Assembly (NCBI RefSeq): GCF_902859745.1
Contig: NZ_CADIJW010000001.1
Coordinates: 186,001-250,000 of the forward strand
From: Achromobacter dolens
Lineage (GTDB): Bacteria > Pseudomonadota > Gammaproteobacteria > Burkholderiales > Burkholderiaceae_B
DNA: 64,000 nt
Direction of reading: 5' to 3'
Shown: piece after piece, positions 49,549 through 58,071 of the stretch
Numbering within the stretch: the stretch's first letter is position 1
How the letters are laid out: every line of letters starts with the position of its first letter
Translations under genes and position numbers: made by a program
The notes under the pieces: generated by a model
Database searches by the model: none
What the model saw: only the letters and a program-made list of their open reading frames with translations
Told to the model about the DNA's origin: nothing

Positions 49549-50367
49549 TCAGTCGGGCACGGGCTTGCCGTGCCAGTACCGCAGGGCGTGTTCCACCGCC
49601 ACCCTGGCCGGCACGTGCAGGCCGTGGCCCGCGCCCAGCGCGAAGCGCCGCGCCAGTCCGGCGTCGATCAACGACTGGCCGACCGGCAGGAAATGGTCGG
49701 AGTCGAGCAGCGCGGGCTGGTCATAACGCTTCCAGACACGCCGGCCGTGCTCGATGATGGGCGAGGCCTCGGGCTGGCGCGGCCGTGTCGGCCAGGCGCG
49801 TTGTTCGGCCAGGTGCAGCATGGTGCAGACATCGAAGCCGACGCCCAGCAGCAGGATCTCGGCGTCGGCGCGCAGCAGCTTTGCCAGCGGCGAGGTTTCG
49901 CCCAGCGGGTCGTCCAGCCGGTGGTTGGCGGTCAGCGCGTCGGCGCCGGCGCCGACGGCCGCGAACGAGCAGGTGGGATGCAGGCTGCGCACGGCGCCGG
50001 GCCAGGTGCGGAACAGTTCGGCCACCGCGCCCATGCCACGCGTGGGCGTGATGGCGGGATCGTAGGCCGGCATGTGCTCGTACAGGGTGTCCAGCCAGGC
50101 GGCCGGCACCGGCGGCGCCTGCCATTGCGCGGGATCGGTCAGGTCGGAGGAGTGCGCCGGCATCGCCACCAGGCCGTCGGAACCGACGCAATCGAGCAAG
50201 GCCTGGATCAGCGCCACGGGACCGCCCGCGATCCAGCCCAGGGCGCGCAGCGAGGTGTGCACGAGCACCGTGGCGCCGGGGCGCAGGCCGCCCTCGCGCA
50301 ATTGCGCCGCGAGGCTGTCGCGGGTGGCGGGAAACGGGGTGCGGGCCAGCAGGTCGGCTTCGGTCAT
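49549..50367 (-). CDS. AAC(3)-family (Antibiotic_NAT) N-acetyltransferase
   Basis: A 272-residue enzyme of the aminoglycoside 3-N-acetyltransferase family. Family strings visible are VLVHTSLRALGWIAGGP (~33-49), HPTCSFAAVG (~128-137), SPLAKLLRADAEILLLGVGFDVCTMLHLAE (split; ~155-184) with the histidine used in catalysis in AAC(3) enzymes. ATG 50367 gives the normal family length; a start at 50457 would add 30 residues without similarity. Base composition matches the neighbours and no mobile DNA is nearby, so this is a chromosomal, probably intrinsic member like YokD. Whether it acts on aminoglycosides is not known from sequence. Confidence 0.83.
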   Translation of the reverse strand: MTEADLLARTPFPATRDSLAAQLREGGLRPGATVLVHTSLRALGWIAGGPVALIQALLDCVGSDGLVAMPAHSSDLTDPAQWQAPPVPAAWLDTLYEHMPAYDPAITPTRGMGAVAELFRTWPGAVRSLHPTCSFAAVGAGADALTANHRLDDPLGETSPLAKLLRADAEILLLGVGFDVCTMLHLAEQRAWPTRPRQPEASPIIEHGRRVWKRYDQPALLDSDHFLPVGQSLIDAGLARRFALGAGHGLHVPARVAVEHALRYWHGKPVPD

Positions 50368-50518
50368 CGGGGTGGGCAGGGCGCCGCGAAAGGCGTCATG
50401 GAACGGACACAAGCCGTAAATATAGCCTTGCCACCCGCGCGCGGACCCCGCCCGCACGCCTGTCCGGGTTCCGGCCTACAATCAGCGATTCATCAGCTTT
50501 CTTTCCCTATACGAGCCC

Positions 50519-52192
50519 ATGGCCCAATACGTCTACACCATGAACCGCGTCGGCAAGATCGTGCCGCCCAAGCGGCAGATCCTGCGTGACATCTCGCTTT
50601 CGTTTTTTCCTGGCGCCAAGATCGGCGTGCTGGGCCTGAACGGCTCGGGCAAGTCGACGCTGCTGAAGATCATGGCGGGCGTGGATCGCGAGATCGAAGG
50701 CGAAGCCATCCCCATGCCGGGCCTGAACATCGGCTATCTGCCGCAGGAACCGCAGCTCAACCCCGAGCACACGGTGCGCCAGGCGGTTGAGGAAGGCCTG
50801 GGCGCGGTGGTCACCGCCAAGAAGCGCCTGGACGAAGTCTATGCGGCCTACGCCGAGCCTGACGCCGACTTTGACGCGCTGGCCGCCGAGCAGGCCGAGC
50901 TGGAAGCCATCATCGCGGCCGCCGCCTCCAGCGGCGCCGACGACATCGAACACCAGATGGAAATCGCCGCCGACGCGCTGCGCCTGCCGCCCTGGGATGC
51001 CATCGTCGGCAACCTGTCCGGCGGTGAAAAGCGCCGCGTGGCGCTGTGCCGCCTGCTGCTGTCCAAGCCCGACATGCTGCTGCTGGACGAGCCCACCAAC
51101 CACCTGGATGCCGAAAGCGTCGAATGGCTGGAACAGTTCCTGCACAAGTTCCCGGGCACCGTCGTGGGCGTGACCCACGATCGCTACTTCCTGGACAACG
51201 CCGCCGAATGGATCCTCGAACTGGACCGCGGCTACGGCATTCCCTGGAAGGGCAACTACAGCTCGTGGCTGGAGCAGAAGGAAGATCGCCTCAAGCAGGA
51301 AGAGGCTTCCGAATCGGCCCGCCAGAAGACCATCAAGAAGGAACTGGAGTGGGTGCGCCAGAACCCGAAGGGCCGCCAGGCCAAGGCCAAGGCGCGCCTG
51401 GCCCGCTTCGAGGAACTGTCGTCCTACGAATACCAGAAGCGCAACGAGACCCAGGAAATCTTCATTCCGGTGGGTGAGCGCCTGGGCAACGAGGTCATCG
51501 AGTTCAACAACGTCAGCAAGGCCTACGGCGACCGCTTGTTGATCGACAACCTCAGCTTCAAGATTCCGGCTGGCGCCATCGTCGGCATCATCGGCGCCAA
51601 CGGCGCCGGTAAATCGACGCTGTTCCGCATGATCGCGGGCCGCGAGCAACCGGATTCGGGCGAAGTGAAGATCGGCCAGACCGTCAAGCTGGCCTACGTC
51701 GACCAGTCGCGCGACGCGCTCGAAGACAAGAAGACCGTGTTCGACGCGGTCGCCGACGGCGCCGACCTGATCACCGTGGGCAAGTTCGAGATGTCCTCGC
51801 GCGCCTACCTGGGCCGCTTCAACTTCAAGGGCGGCGACCAGAACAAGGTGGTCGGCCAACTGTCGGGCGGTGAACGCGGCCGCCTGCACATGGCCAAGAC
51901 GCTGATCGCCGGCGGCAACGTGCTGCTGCTGGACGAACCGTCCAACGACCTCGACGTCGAAACGCTGCGCGCGCTGGAAGACGCGCTGCTGGAGTTCCCC
52001 GGCAGCGTCATGGTCATCAGCCACGACCGCTGGTTCCTGGACCGTATCGCCACGCACATCCTGGCTTTCGAGGGCGATTCGCAAGTTGTGTTCTTCGACG
52101 GCAACTACCAGGAATATGAAGCCGACAAGAAGCGCCGCCTGGGCGAAGAGGGCGCCAAGCCCAAGCGCCTGCGCTACAAGGCACTGAAGTAA
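50519..52192 (+). CDS. ettA: Energy-dependent translational throttle protein EttA
   Basis: An ABC-F protein of 557 residues that binds the ribosomal E site and gates the first steps of elongation according to ATP/ADP. There are two ABC domains (Walker [10 protein letters not shown] at ~40 and GANGAGKST at ~360; signatures NLSGGEKRR and QLSGGERGR). Between them lies the basic, helical P-site tRNA-interaction motif (~240-305; [20 protein letters not shown]) that typifies the family, plus an arm insertion in domain 1 (~90-145). Both Walker B sites keep their glutamate ([22 protein letters not shown]). Stand-alone gene with its own terminator at 52214-52247. Confidence 0.95.
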   Translation: MAQYVYTMNRVGKIVPPKRQILRDISLSFFPGAKIGVLGLNGSGKSTLLKIMAGVDREIEGEAIPMPGLNIGYLPQEPQLNPEHTVRQAVEEGLGAVVTAKKRLDEVYAAYAEPDADFDALAAEQAELEAIIAAAASSGADDIEHQMEIAADALRLPPWDAIVGNLSGGEKRRVALCRLLLSKPDMLLLDEPTNHLDAESVEWLEQFLHKFPGTVVGVTHDRYFLDNAAEWILELDRGYGIPWKGNYSSWLEQKEDRLKQEEASESARQKTIKKELEWVRQNPKGRQAKAKARLARFEELSSYEYQKRNETQEIFIPVGERLGNEVIEFNNVSKAYGDRLLIDNLSFKIPAGAIVGIIGANGAGKSTLFRMIAGREQPDSGEVKIGQTVKLAYVDQSRDALEDKKTVFDAVADGADLITVGKFEMSSRAYLGRFNFKGGDQNKVVGQLSGGERGRLHMAKTLIAGGNVLLLDEPSNDLDVETLRALEDALLEFPGSVMVISHDRWFLDRIATHILAFEGDSQVVFFDGNYQEYEADKKRRLGEEGAKPKRLRYKALK

Positions 52193-52213
52193 GCCGGCCT
52201 GCCAGGCGGTCCG

Positions 52214-52247
52214 AAAATCCCGGCCATTGCGCGCCGGGATTTTTTTT
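52214..52247 (+). terminator. Intrinsic terminator after ettA
   Basis: An 11-bp stem AAAATCCCGGC (52214-52224) / GCCGGGATTTT (52233-52243) with an 8-base loop, followed by a run of eight T. A textbook rho-independent terminator, 22 bp after the ettA stop. Confidence 0.92.
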
Positions 52248-52269
52248 CGGATGATAGAATCAAAAAGTT

Positions 52270-52281
52270 CATCATTTGATG
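52270..52281. promoter_or_regulatory. Candidate vapBC operator
   Basis: A perfect dyad CATCA-TT-TGATG lies in an AT-rich stretch 36 bp before the vapB start. VapBC complexes usually repress their own promoter through such palindromes. The nearby GATGAT (52249) may be an extra half-site. Confidence 0.45.
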
Positions 52282-52316
52282 CGAATTTTTGCTCCAATCA
52301 TTGCAAGGAGGCCAGT

Positions 52317-52523
52317 GTGCGCACGACTGTGACGCTCGATGACGACCTGCTCGAATTGGCCCGTACCTATACGGGCGTCCAGGAGACATCGGCGCTCGTA
52401 ACGCGAGCGTTGACCCAGCTTGTGCAGAAAGAGGCCGCGAAGCGGTTGGCCAAGCTTGGTGGTAGTTCGCCCAAGTTGAAGCCTATCCCGCGGCGGCAGA
52501 CGGAATGCAATGATCCTGGTTGA
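52317..52523 (+). CDS. VapB-family antitoxin
   Basis: A 68-residue antitoxin with an N-terminal ribbon-helix-helix DNA-binding motif (VRTTVTLDDDLLELARTYTG) and a disordered basic C-terminus for toxin binding. The start is GTG 52317, with AAGGAGG ending 5 bp upstream; an ATG-initiated longer frame from 52227 runs through the terminator region and is not credible. It overlaps the toxin gene by 14 bp, the usual coupling in type II systems. Codon use and base composition are visibly less GC-rich than ettA before it. Confidence 0.85.
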   Translation: MRTTVTLDDDLLELARTYTGVQETSALVTRALTQLVQKEAAKRLAKLGGSSPKLKPIPRRQTECNDPG

Positions 52524-52887
52524 CACTTCCATCTGGATAGACCATTTATCCGACGGCGAGCCATATCTGGTGCGCTTGCTGGAGGAAGAAAGTGTATTGA
52601 TGCACCCGTTCATCGCGGGTGAATTGGCGCTGGGTTCGTTGGGCCGACGTGATGTCGTATTGGGCGCGATGTCGCTATTGCCTCAAGTCGTGCGTGCGAG
52701 TCATGACGAAGTCATGCACTTTCTTCATAGCGAGAAATTGTTTGGAAAGGGCATCGGCTATGTGGATTTACACTTGTTGGCGTCCACGCGACTGACACCT
52801 GGCGCTGCGCTATGGACCCGGGACAAACGGCTGCGGGCGCTCGCCAACACCTTGAGCCTGGCGGTTGATCCCCCGAGATATCATTGA
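52510..52887 (+). CDS. VapC-family toxin (PIN-domain ribonuclease)
   Basis: A 125-residue PIN-domain nuclease. All four acidic residues of the active site can be placed: D5 (ILVDTSIW), E38 (AGELALG), D86 (GYVDLHLLAS) and D105 (WTRDKRL). VapC toxins cleave tRNA or rRNA when not held by VapB. The intact catalytic set and intact antitoxin suggest a functional module. AT-richer composition than the flanking genes suggests horizontal gain. It precedes the isochorismatase-like gene by 67 bp with no clear terminator. Confidence 0.9.
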   Translation: MILVDTSIWIDHLSDGEPYLVRLLEEESVLMHPFIAGELALGSLGRRDVVLGAMSLLPQVVRASHDEVMHFLHSEKLFGKGIGYVDLHLLASTRLTPGAALWTRDKRLRALANTLSLAVDPPRYH

Positions 52888-52954
52888 ATGAAGCGGTTTG
52901 GCGTGATGGTCATACCGTATCGTCGATACCGCCTTCAACCTCAGGAGACCTCCC

Positions 52955-53488
52955 ATGCTGCTGCAAGCCTCCGATTCCACGCTGCTCATCGTCGACATGC
53001 AGGGCCGCCTGATGCCCGTGATCCACGACGGCGACGCGGTGTTGGCGGCCAACGCCAAGCTGGCGCGGGCCGCTCGGCTGCTGGATGTGCCCGTGGTCGC
53101 GACGGAACATCACAGCAAGATGCTGGGCGTCACGGTGGCGCCGCTGGCCGAACTGGTGCAGTCCACGTTCCAGAAGATGCACTTCTCCGCCGCGCGCGAG
53201 CGTGGCTTCGAGGCCTGGCTGCCGGCGGCGCGCAAGACGGTCCTGGTGACCGGCTGCGAAGCCCACATCTGCGTGTTGCAGACCGTCATCGGTTTGACCG
53301 AGCTGGGCTACAAGGCGGTGCTGGTGGCCGACGCGGCGGGCTCGCGCAAGCCATCCGACCATCATGCCGCGCTGCGCCGCGCGCGCGCCCACGGCGCCGA
53401 GATCGTCACGTCGGAAATGGCCATTTTCGAGTGGATGGAGACTTGCGAGCATGCACGCTTCCGCGACGTGTTACGTCTGGTCAAATAG
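52955..53488 (+). CDS. Isochorismatase-family cysteine hydrolase
   Basis: A 177-residue hydrolase of the isochorismatase-like fold. The catalytic triad can be proposed as D14 (LLIVDMQGRL), the lysine in STFQKMHFSA (~76) and the cysteine in GCEAHICVLQT (~108). Such short stand-alone members resemble YcaC and eukaryotic ISOC1/2 rather than nicotinamidase, which would show a zinc site (DxHxxxH) not seen here. Physiological substrate unknown. A clear AGGAGA site precedes ATG 52955. The gene stands alone between vapC and a small lipoprotein gene. Confidence 0.85.
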   Translation: MLLQASDSTLLIVDMQGRLMPVIHDGDAVLAANAKLARAARLLDVPVVATEHHSKMLGVTVAPLAELVQSTFQKMHFSAARERGFEAWLPAARKTVLVTGCEAHICVLQTVIGLTELGYKAVLVADAAGSRKPSDHHAALRRARAHGAEIVTSEMAIFEWMETCEHARFRDVLRLVK

Positions 53489-53678
53489 CGGCCCGTTCCA
53501 GCAACACTGTCCCTGGGAAGCGCAAGGATTCCCTCGCCGTTTGACACAATTCCTGGGCAAACTTCACAGCGCGGGGCGGGATATTTTGCGATCCTGAAGG
53601 CTCTAAACCCACAAGGGGCATCGTGCGCTCGCGTCTGGATCTTGGTGCGACCCCGGGGACAAGAATAGGAGCCTCATC

Positions 53679-53903
53679 ATGAAAATCGCATCTCTTTCCA
53701 AAATCTGTGTCGCTGTTGCCATGGCCGCGGCCATGGCGGGTTGCTCGTCGTGGGACAGCATGAGCCATCGCCAGAAAAGCACGGTGGGCGGTGCGGCGCT
53801 CGGCGGTGTGGCGGGTGCCGTCATCACCAACGGCGGCATTCTCGGCACGGTGGGTGGCGCCGCCATCGGTGGCGTCATCGGCGATCAGGTGGGCAAGCAC
53901 TAA
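53679..53903 (+). CDS. Small glycine-zipper lipoprotein (OsmB-like)
   Basis: A 74-residue lipoprotein. The signal peptide ends in the lipobox AMAGC with C22 as the lipidated cysteine; the residues after it (SSW) do not give the inner-membrane Asp+2 signal, so outer membrane is likely. Residues ~36-72 form a glycine-zipper hairpin (GGAALGGVAGAVITNGGILG, TVGGAAIGGVIGDQVG). It resembles OsmB and other stress-linked small lipoproteins. TAGGAG precedes ATG 53679 and a strong terminator follows. The 190 bp upstream hold no other gene I can see. Confidence 0.85.
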   Translation: MKIASLSKICVAVAMAAAMAGCSSWDSMSHRQKSTVGGAALGGVAGAVITNGGILGTVGGAAIGGVIGDQVGKH

Positions 53904-53951
53904 GCCGCGGACGAGGCAGTCGCCAGCGTCGGCTGGCGTGCCGAGCCCACA

Positions 53952-53990
53952 CGCAAAAACGCCCGGCATCGCCGGGCGTTTTTTTGCGTG
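53952..53990. terminator. Bidirectional terminator between lipoprotein gene and minE
   Basis: Stem ACGCAAAAACGCCCGGC / GCCGGGCGTTTTTTTGCGT around a 3-base loop (ATC). A-rich and T-rich flanks on each side let it serve the lipoprotein gene on the plus strand and, at a distance of 46 bp, the min operon on the minus strand. Confidence 0.9.
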
Positions 53991-54036
53991 CGTTGCGCGC
54001 GCATCCGGCGCCGGCCAGCGGCGCGCGGAGAACGCG

Positions 54037-54294
54037 TCAGGACTCGCTTTGCGGCATCTCGATCTTGACCTCGAGCACTTCGAGGGTGTCCTGGCGTTCC
54101 AGGTGCACCTTGATGTCCTCGGGGTTGATTTTCACGTATTTCGAGATCACGGCGATCAGTTCCTGCTGCAACTGCGGCAGGTAGTCGGGCGAATCGCCAC
54201 GGCCCCGCTCGTGGGCCAGGATGATCTGCAACCGTTCCTTGGCGACGGAAGCGGATGTTTTCTTTTGACCAAGCAGAAACGACAGGAAGGACAT
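54037..54294 (-). CDS. minE: Cell division topological specificity factor MinE
   Basis: An 85-residue MinE. The N-terminal membrane-targeting and MinD-binding part reads [12 protein letters not shown] followed by [16 protein letters not shown], the conserved contact helix; the C-terminal topological domain (~35-80) carries [19 protein letters not shown]. It displaces MinD from the membrane and drives the oscillation that confines division to midcell. Three base pairs separate it from minD upstream on the minus strand. Confidence 0.96.
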   Translation of the reverse strand: MSFLSFLLGQKKTSASVAKERLQIILAHERGRGDSPDYLPQLQQELIAVISKYVKINPEDIKVHLERQDTLEVLEVKIEMPQSES

Positions 54295-54297
54295 TGC

Positions 54298-55113
54298 TTA
54301 CTTGCCTCCGAACAGGCGTTTCAGGAAACCCGGCTTTTCGTAGTCGGTAAAGCGCAGGGCCTTGTCTTCGCCCAGGTAGCGGGCCACGACGTCCTTGTAG
54401 GCCTCGGACACGTCGGTATCTTTCAGGTGGATGGCGGGCAGGCCCTGGTTCGAGGCCTGCAGCACGGCTTCGGACTCGGGGATGACGCCGATCAGCTTGA
54501 TGCGCAGGATGTCCTCGATGTCGCCCAGCGACAGCATTTCGCCGTCGACCACGCGCTTGGGGTTGTAGCGCGTGAGCAGCAGGAATTCCTTGACCGGCTC
54601 GCCGCCCTCGACGGCGCGCTTGGACTTGGCCGCCAGGATGCCCAGGATGCGGTCGGAGTCGCGCACCGACGAGACTTCGGGGTTGGTCACGACCAGCGCG
54701 TCGTCGGCGAAATAGGCCGCCATCAGCGCGCCCGTCTCGATGCCGGCGGGCGAATCGCAGACGATGTAGTCGAAGCCCATTTCCTTCAGGTCGTTGATGA
54801 CCTTTTCCACGCCTTCCTGCGTCAGCGCGTCCTTGTCGCGCGTCTGCGAGGCGGGCAGGATGAACAGGTTTTCAAGCTGCTTGTCCTTGATCAGCGCCTG
54901 GTTCAGCGTGGCTTCGCCCTGGATCACATTGACGAAGTCATACACCACGCGACGCTCGCAGCCCATGATGAGGTCGAGGTTGCGCAGGCCGACGTCGAAG
55001 TCGATGACAGCGGTCTTGTGGCCCCGCATCGCGAGGCCCGCGGAAAAACTGGCGCTCGTCGTGGTTTTACCCACGCCGCCTTTGCCGGAAGTCACCACAA
55101 CAATGCGTGTCAT
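54298..55113 (-). CDS. minD: Septum site-determining ATPase MinD
   Basis: A 271-residue ParA/MinD ATPase. The deviant Walker A is GKGGVGKTT (~10-18), with Switch I VIDFDVGLRNLDL (~38-50) and Walker B-like VCDSPAGIE (~118). The C-terminal amphipathic membrane-targeting helix is GFLKRLFGG at the very end. ATG 55113 gives the standard MTRIVVVTSGKGG start; ATG 55122 is an alternative three codons longer. It recruits MinC to the membrane and is released by MinE. A 188-bp gap separates it from minC. Confidence 0.96.
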   Translation of the reverse strand: MTRIVVVTSGKGGVGKTTTSASFSAGLAMRGHKTAVIDFDVGLRNLDLIMGCERRVVYDFVNVIQGEATLNQALIKDKQLENLFILPASQTRDKDALTQEGVEKVINDLKEMGFDYIVCDSPAGIETGALMAAYFADDALVVTNPEVSSVRDSDRILGILAAKSKRAVEGGEPVKEFLLLTRYNPKRVVDGEMLSLGDIEDILRIKLIGVIPESEAVLQASNQGLPAIHLKDTDVSEAYKDVVARYLGEDKALRFTDYEKPGFLKRLFGGK

Positions 55114-55158
55114 GACGATCAAACCCTTATGTTCGAATAAATCGCGTTATCGTAAAGC

Positions 55159-55178
55159 AAAAAGCCCGTGTAAGGCTT
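55159..55178 (-). terminator. Weak terminator-like hairpin between minC and minD
   Basis: On the minus strand a 5-bp stem AAGCC / GGCTT with a 7-base loop is followed by five T (the A-run at 55159-55163 on the plus strand). A second 8-bp hairpin without T-run lies at 55194-55212 (GAACGGGC/GCCCGTTC). Together they could reduce read-through from minC into minDE. Strength is doubtful. Confidence 0.35.
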
Positions 55179-55301
55179 CTTACAGAATGTGTTGAACGGG
55201 CACGGCCCGTTCGAGACTGACAGAGTATTGCGTTGCAGGACCGTTTCGCGCTGGCGCGGTCTTGCGCCAGTCCGGCCGGCATGGATCCCGGGCAGGGCAT
55301 C

Positions 55302-56219
55302 TCAGGCTTTCAGGGCCTCGATGCGCAGGGTGTCGCCATCCAGCCGTACCAGCGCGGGCTGGTTGTGCAGCGAGCGGTCGAGCTTGTCTTCGACCACGCG
55401 GTACACGCCGGCCACGGCCAGCAACTCGGCATCCAGGTGCGTGGTGAAGATGCGTGCCGACGTGTCGCCGCGCGCGCCGGCCATGGCCTTGCCGCGCAGC
55501 GGTCCGTACACATGCACGTTGCCATCGGCGATGACCTCGGCGCCCTGGCTGACCATGCCGATCACGACCAGGTCGGTGTGGCGCGCGTAGACGCGCTGGC
55601 CGGAACGCAGCGGCCGGGTGATGACCAGCGCCGACGACGATTGCGGCGCGGCCGGCGTCGGGCTCGGCGCCGACGTGGTGCTGGCGGCGGCGCGCTCGGG
55701 CAGCGGCTCGGCGGCGGGTTTGCCGGCAGTCTTGTCCGCGGATTGATCGGCCGTCTTTTCGGTTGCCTTTGCCGTTGCCTTATCGGCCGGCGCTTCGGCG
55801 GCGGGCGTGGGGGCGGGCGCGATCTCGACGGCGGCGGCCGGCACCGACGGCACCGGCGTGGCGACGTCGTTGGGCGGCGCGGTGTCGATCACCTGTGCCG
55901 GACGCGCGGCCGGGGTCGACAGCTCCACCGGCGTCAGGCCGGCGGCGCGGGCCGCGGCCAGGTTGGCGCCTTCGGCCACCACGCCGATAGGGGGCAGGTT
56001 GTGCCCGCGCAAGGCGGCGACCAGCGCGGCCCAGTCGATGGCGTCCTCGACGCGGCTGGCGTCGATCACCACGGGCTCATTCTCGAAGAAGCTGCCGGCG
56101 TCGGCCATGCGCTTGGCCAGCGCGGCGTTCAGGCGTTCGGGGTCGGCACTGTGCAGGACCACCCGGATCGCGTACAGGGTGGCGCTCTTGAAGTCCAGGG
56201 CTAGGGATTCAGTGTTCAT
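55302..56219 (-). CDS. minC: Septum site-determining protein MinC
   Basis: A 305-residue division inhibitor that blocks FtsZ assembly away from midcell. The N-terminal domain (~1-110; [16 protein letters not shown] start) and the C-terminal beta-helical MinC_C domain (~200-300; [30 protein letters not shown]) are both normal. The linker between them (~110-200) is very long and made mostly of Ala, Pro, Thr and Lys, making the protein clearly longer than E. coli MinC (231). ATG 56219 is chosen; a longer frame to 56288 shows no similarity. Confidence 0.94.
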   Translation of the reverse strand: MNTESLALDFKSATLYAIRVVLHSADPERLNAALAKRMADAGSFFENEPVVIDASRVEDAIDWAALVAALRGHNLPPIGVVAEGANLAAARAAGLTPVELSTPAARPAQVIDTAPPNDVATPVPSVPAAAVEIAPAPTPAAEAPADKATAKATEKTADQSADKTAGKPAAEPLPERAAASTTSAPSPTPAAPQSSSALVITRPLRSGQRVYARHTDLVVIGMVSQGAEVIADGNVHVYGPLRGKAMAGARGDTSARIFTTHLDAELLAVAGVYRVVEDKLDRSLHNQPALVRLDGDTLRIEALKA

Positions 56220-56309
56220 CTTGGTTGGGGCTGGCGGCTCGGGGCGCCGGGAAGGGGCGCGCGCAACCGTCTGCGGAATGTCGGGCATGATAACCCGCCC
56301 AGGCCCCGT

Positions 56310-57041
56310 TCAATCGGTCGGCCAAGGGTAAAAACCCCCCAGGTTGCGGGTGGCTTCGGCGGCGGCGGCCACCACCAGCGCAGCATGCTCGCGTTGCAGC
56401 CGAGGCGTCGGCATGGTCAGCGTGACGGCGCCGGCCAGGGCGCCCGTTTCATTGAAGACCGGCGCCGAGATGCCGGACAACTCGGGCATGCGGTCGCCCT
56501 CCAGCACGACCACGCCGCTGTGGCGGATGGTCTCGTACGGCTCGCCGGCCGCGCCGGCGAAGGCCATCAGCACGCGTCCGCCCGCGCCCCGTTCCAGCGG
56601 CAGCAGGTCGCCGGCCTTGATGTGGTCGCGCACCGGCTGCGGCGAATCCACCCGATACAGGCACAGGCGATGGTCGCCCTGGCGCACGTGGAACGCGGCG
56701 CTTTCGCGGGTCACGCGGGTCAGTTCCCGCAGCACCGGCATCACCACCCCTTCCAGCGAGAACGACGCCGCATACACGGCGTGCAGCCGCGCGATCTCGG
56801 CGCCCAGTGCGTATTGGCCATCCGCCGTGCGCTGCACCAGGCGGCCATGTTCCAGCGAGGCCAGCAGGCGCAGCACGGTGCTCTTGTAGAGCTGGGTGCG
56901 CTCGGCCAGTTCCGCCAGCGACAGCGAGGCGTCGCCCGCGCGGAAGGCGGACAGCACCGACAGCGCGCGATCGACCGCGGCGGCGCCGCCGGGCGCGGCG
57001 TGCTGGTCGGCGAGGGAGGGCTGGCTGGCTTTTCTCGGCAT
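56310..57041 (-). CDS. IclR-family regulator of the HMG-CoA lyase operon
   Basis: A 243-residue IclR protein. The N-terminal winged helix spans ~20-80 (LSLAELAERTQLYKSTVLRLLASLEHGRLV, split here) and the effector domain ~95-240 (RGAGGRVLMAFAG; GISAPVFNETGALAGAVTLT). It is divergent from mvaB across 103 bp containing a perfect palindrome with a repeated half-site, a likely operator for both directions. The effector may be the acid imported by the Bug receptor downstream, or its CoA product; this is inference. Confidence 0.9.
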   Translation of the reverse strand: MPRKASQPSLADQHAAPGGAAAVDRALSVLSAFRAGDASLSLAELAERTQLYKSTVLRLLASLEHGRLVQRTADGQYALGAEIARLHAVYAASFSLEGVVMPVLRELTRVTRESAAFHVRQGDHRLCLYRVDSPQPVRDHIKAGDLLPLERGAGGRVLMAFAGAAGEPYETIRHSGVVVLEGDRMPELSGISAPVFNETGALAGAVTLTMPTPRLQREHAALVVAAAAEATRNLGGFYPWPTD

Positions 57042-57101
57042 GGCGAAACGGCCTTTCGGGCAGGCAGGGTTGACACCCGGAATCCGGATGGGGAATAATT
57101 T

Positions 57102-57134
57102 ATAGAACGACGTTCTATCTTATAGAACGATAAG
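57102..57134. promoter_or_regulatory. Candidate IclR operator upstream of mvaB
   Basis: A perfect 17-bp palindrome ATAGAACG-A-CGTTCTAT (57102-57118) is followed by a repeated half-site ATAGAACGATAA (57122-57133), itself bracketed by CTTAT/ATAAG (57119-57134). The array ends 10 bp before the mvaB ATG and overlaps its ribosome site (AAGGAG, 57133-57138), as a repressor site would. Confidence 0.75.
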
Positions 57135-57144
57135 GAGAAAGTCA

Positions 57145-58071
57145 ATGCCCCAGATTCTAGTCAGCGAGGTCGGCCCCCGGGATGGGTTGCAGAGCATCGC
57201 CGCCGTCATGTCCACGCCCGCCAAGCTGCGCTGGATCGGCGCGCTGGCGGCGGCCGGCCTGCGCGAAATCGAGGTCTGCTCGTTCGTGCCGCCCAAGCTG
57301 CTGCCGCAGATGGCCGATGCCGCCGAAGTGGTGGTGGGCGCGCGCGAACTGCCCGGCCTGCACGTCGCGGCGCTGGCCCCCAACCTGCGCGGCGCGCAGG
57401 CCGCCTTCGAGGCCGGCGCGGCCAAGGTCACGTTGCCGGTGTCGGTGAGCGAGGCCCACTCCCTGGCCAACGTGCGCAAGACCCACGCGCAGATGCGTGA
57501 CGAAGTCGCGGCGGTGGTGGCGCTGCGCGATGCCCGCTTTCCTGGCGTGACGCTGGAGGCGGGGCTGTCCACCGCCTTCGGCTGCACCCTGGCCGGCCGG
57601 GTGCCGGAAGCCGACACGCTGCGCATGGCGGTGGCCATGGCGCAGTTGGGCGTTGACGAGGTCGGGCTGTCGGACACCACCGGCTACGCCAATCCGGCGC
57701 AGGTGCGTCGCTTGTTCAAGGCGCTGCGCGCCGAGCTCGGCGCGCGCGCCGGCGGCGCCCATTTCCACAACACCCGCGGCCAGGGGCTGGCCAACGTGGT
57801 GGCGGCGCTGGAAGCCGGCGTCGACACCTTCGACGCCAGCCAGGGCGGCCTGGGCGGCTGCCCCTACGCGCCCGGTGCCACCGGCAACATCGTCACCGAG
57901 GACCTGGTGTTCCTGCTGGAGTCGATGGGGCTGGATACCGGCATCGACGTCGACGCGCTGATGGCGGCCCGCGCCGCGCTGCGCGACGGGCTGCCGGGCG
58001 AACCCTTGTACGGTCACGTGCCCGACGCGGGCCTGCCGAAAGGATTCACCTACGCGCGGGAGGCCGCATGA
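57145..58071 (+). CDS. mvaB: Hydroxymethylglutaryl-CoA lyase family enzyme
   Basis: A 308-residue HMGL-like TIM-barrel lyase that would split 3-hydroxy-3-methylglutaryl-CoA to acetoacetate and acetyl-CoA. Key motifs are SEVGPRDGLQ (~7-16), with the Arg-Asp pair used in catalysis, the metal-binding HFHNTRGQG (~212-220; HxH) and the loop GGLGGCPYAPGATGN (~234-248) with the conserved cysteine, diagnostic for HMG-CoA lyase. AAGGAG precedes ATG 57145. It overlaps the CoA-transferase gene by 4 bp. Related lyases act on citramalyl-like thioesters, so the exact substrate should be kept open. Confidence 0.88.
   Translation: MPQILVSEVGPRDGLQSIAAVMSTPAKLRWIGALAAAGLREIEVCSFVPPKLLPQMADAAEVVVGARELPGLHVAALAPNLRGAQAAFEAGAAKVTLPVSVSEAHSLANVRKTHAQMRDEVAAVVALRDARFPGVTLEAGLSTAFGCTLAGRVPEADTLRMAVAMAQLGVDEVGLSDTTGYANPAQVRRLFKALRAELGARAGGAHFHNTRGQGLANVVAALEAGVDTFDASQGGLGGCPYAPGATGNIVTEDLVFLLESMGLDTGIDVDALMAARAALRDGLPGEPLYGHVPDAGLPKGFTYAREAA

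Noticed and set aside
49549-50367. AAC(3)-like gene as an acquired resistance gene
   Set aside because: Composition matches the neighbours and no integron, transposon or repeat flanks it; more likely an intrinsic family member of unknown substrate.
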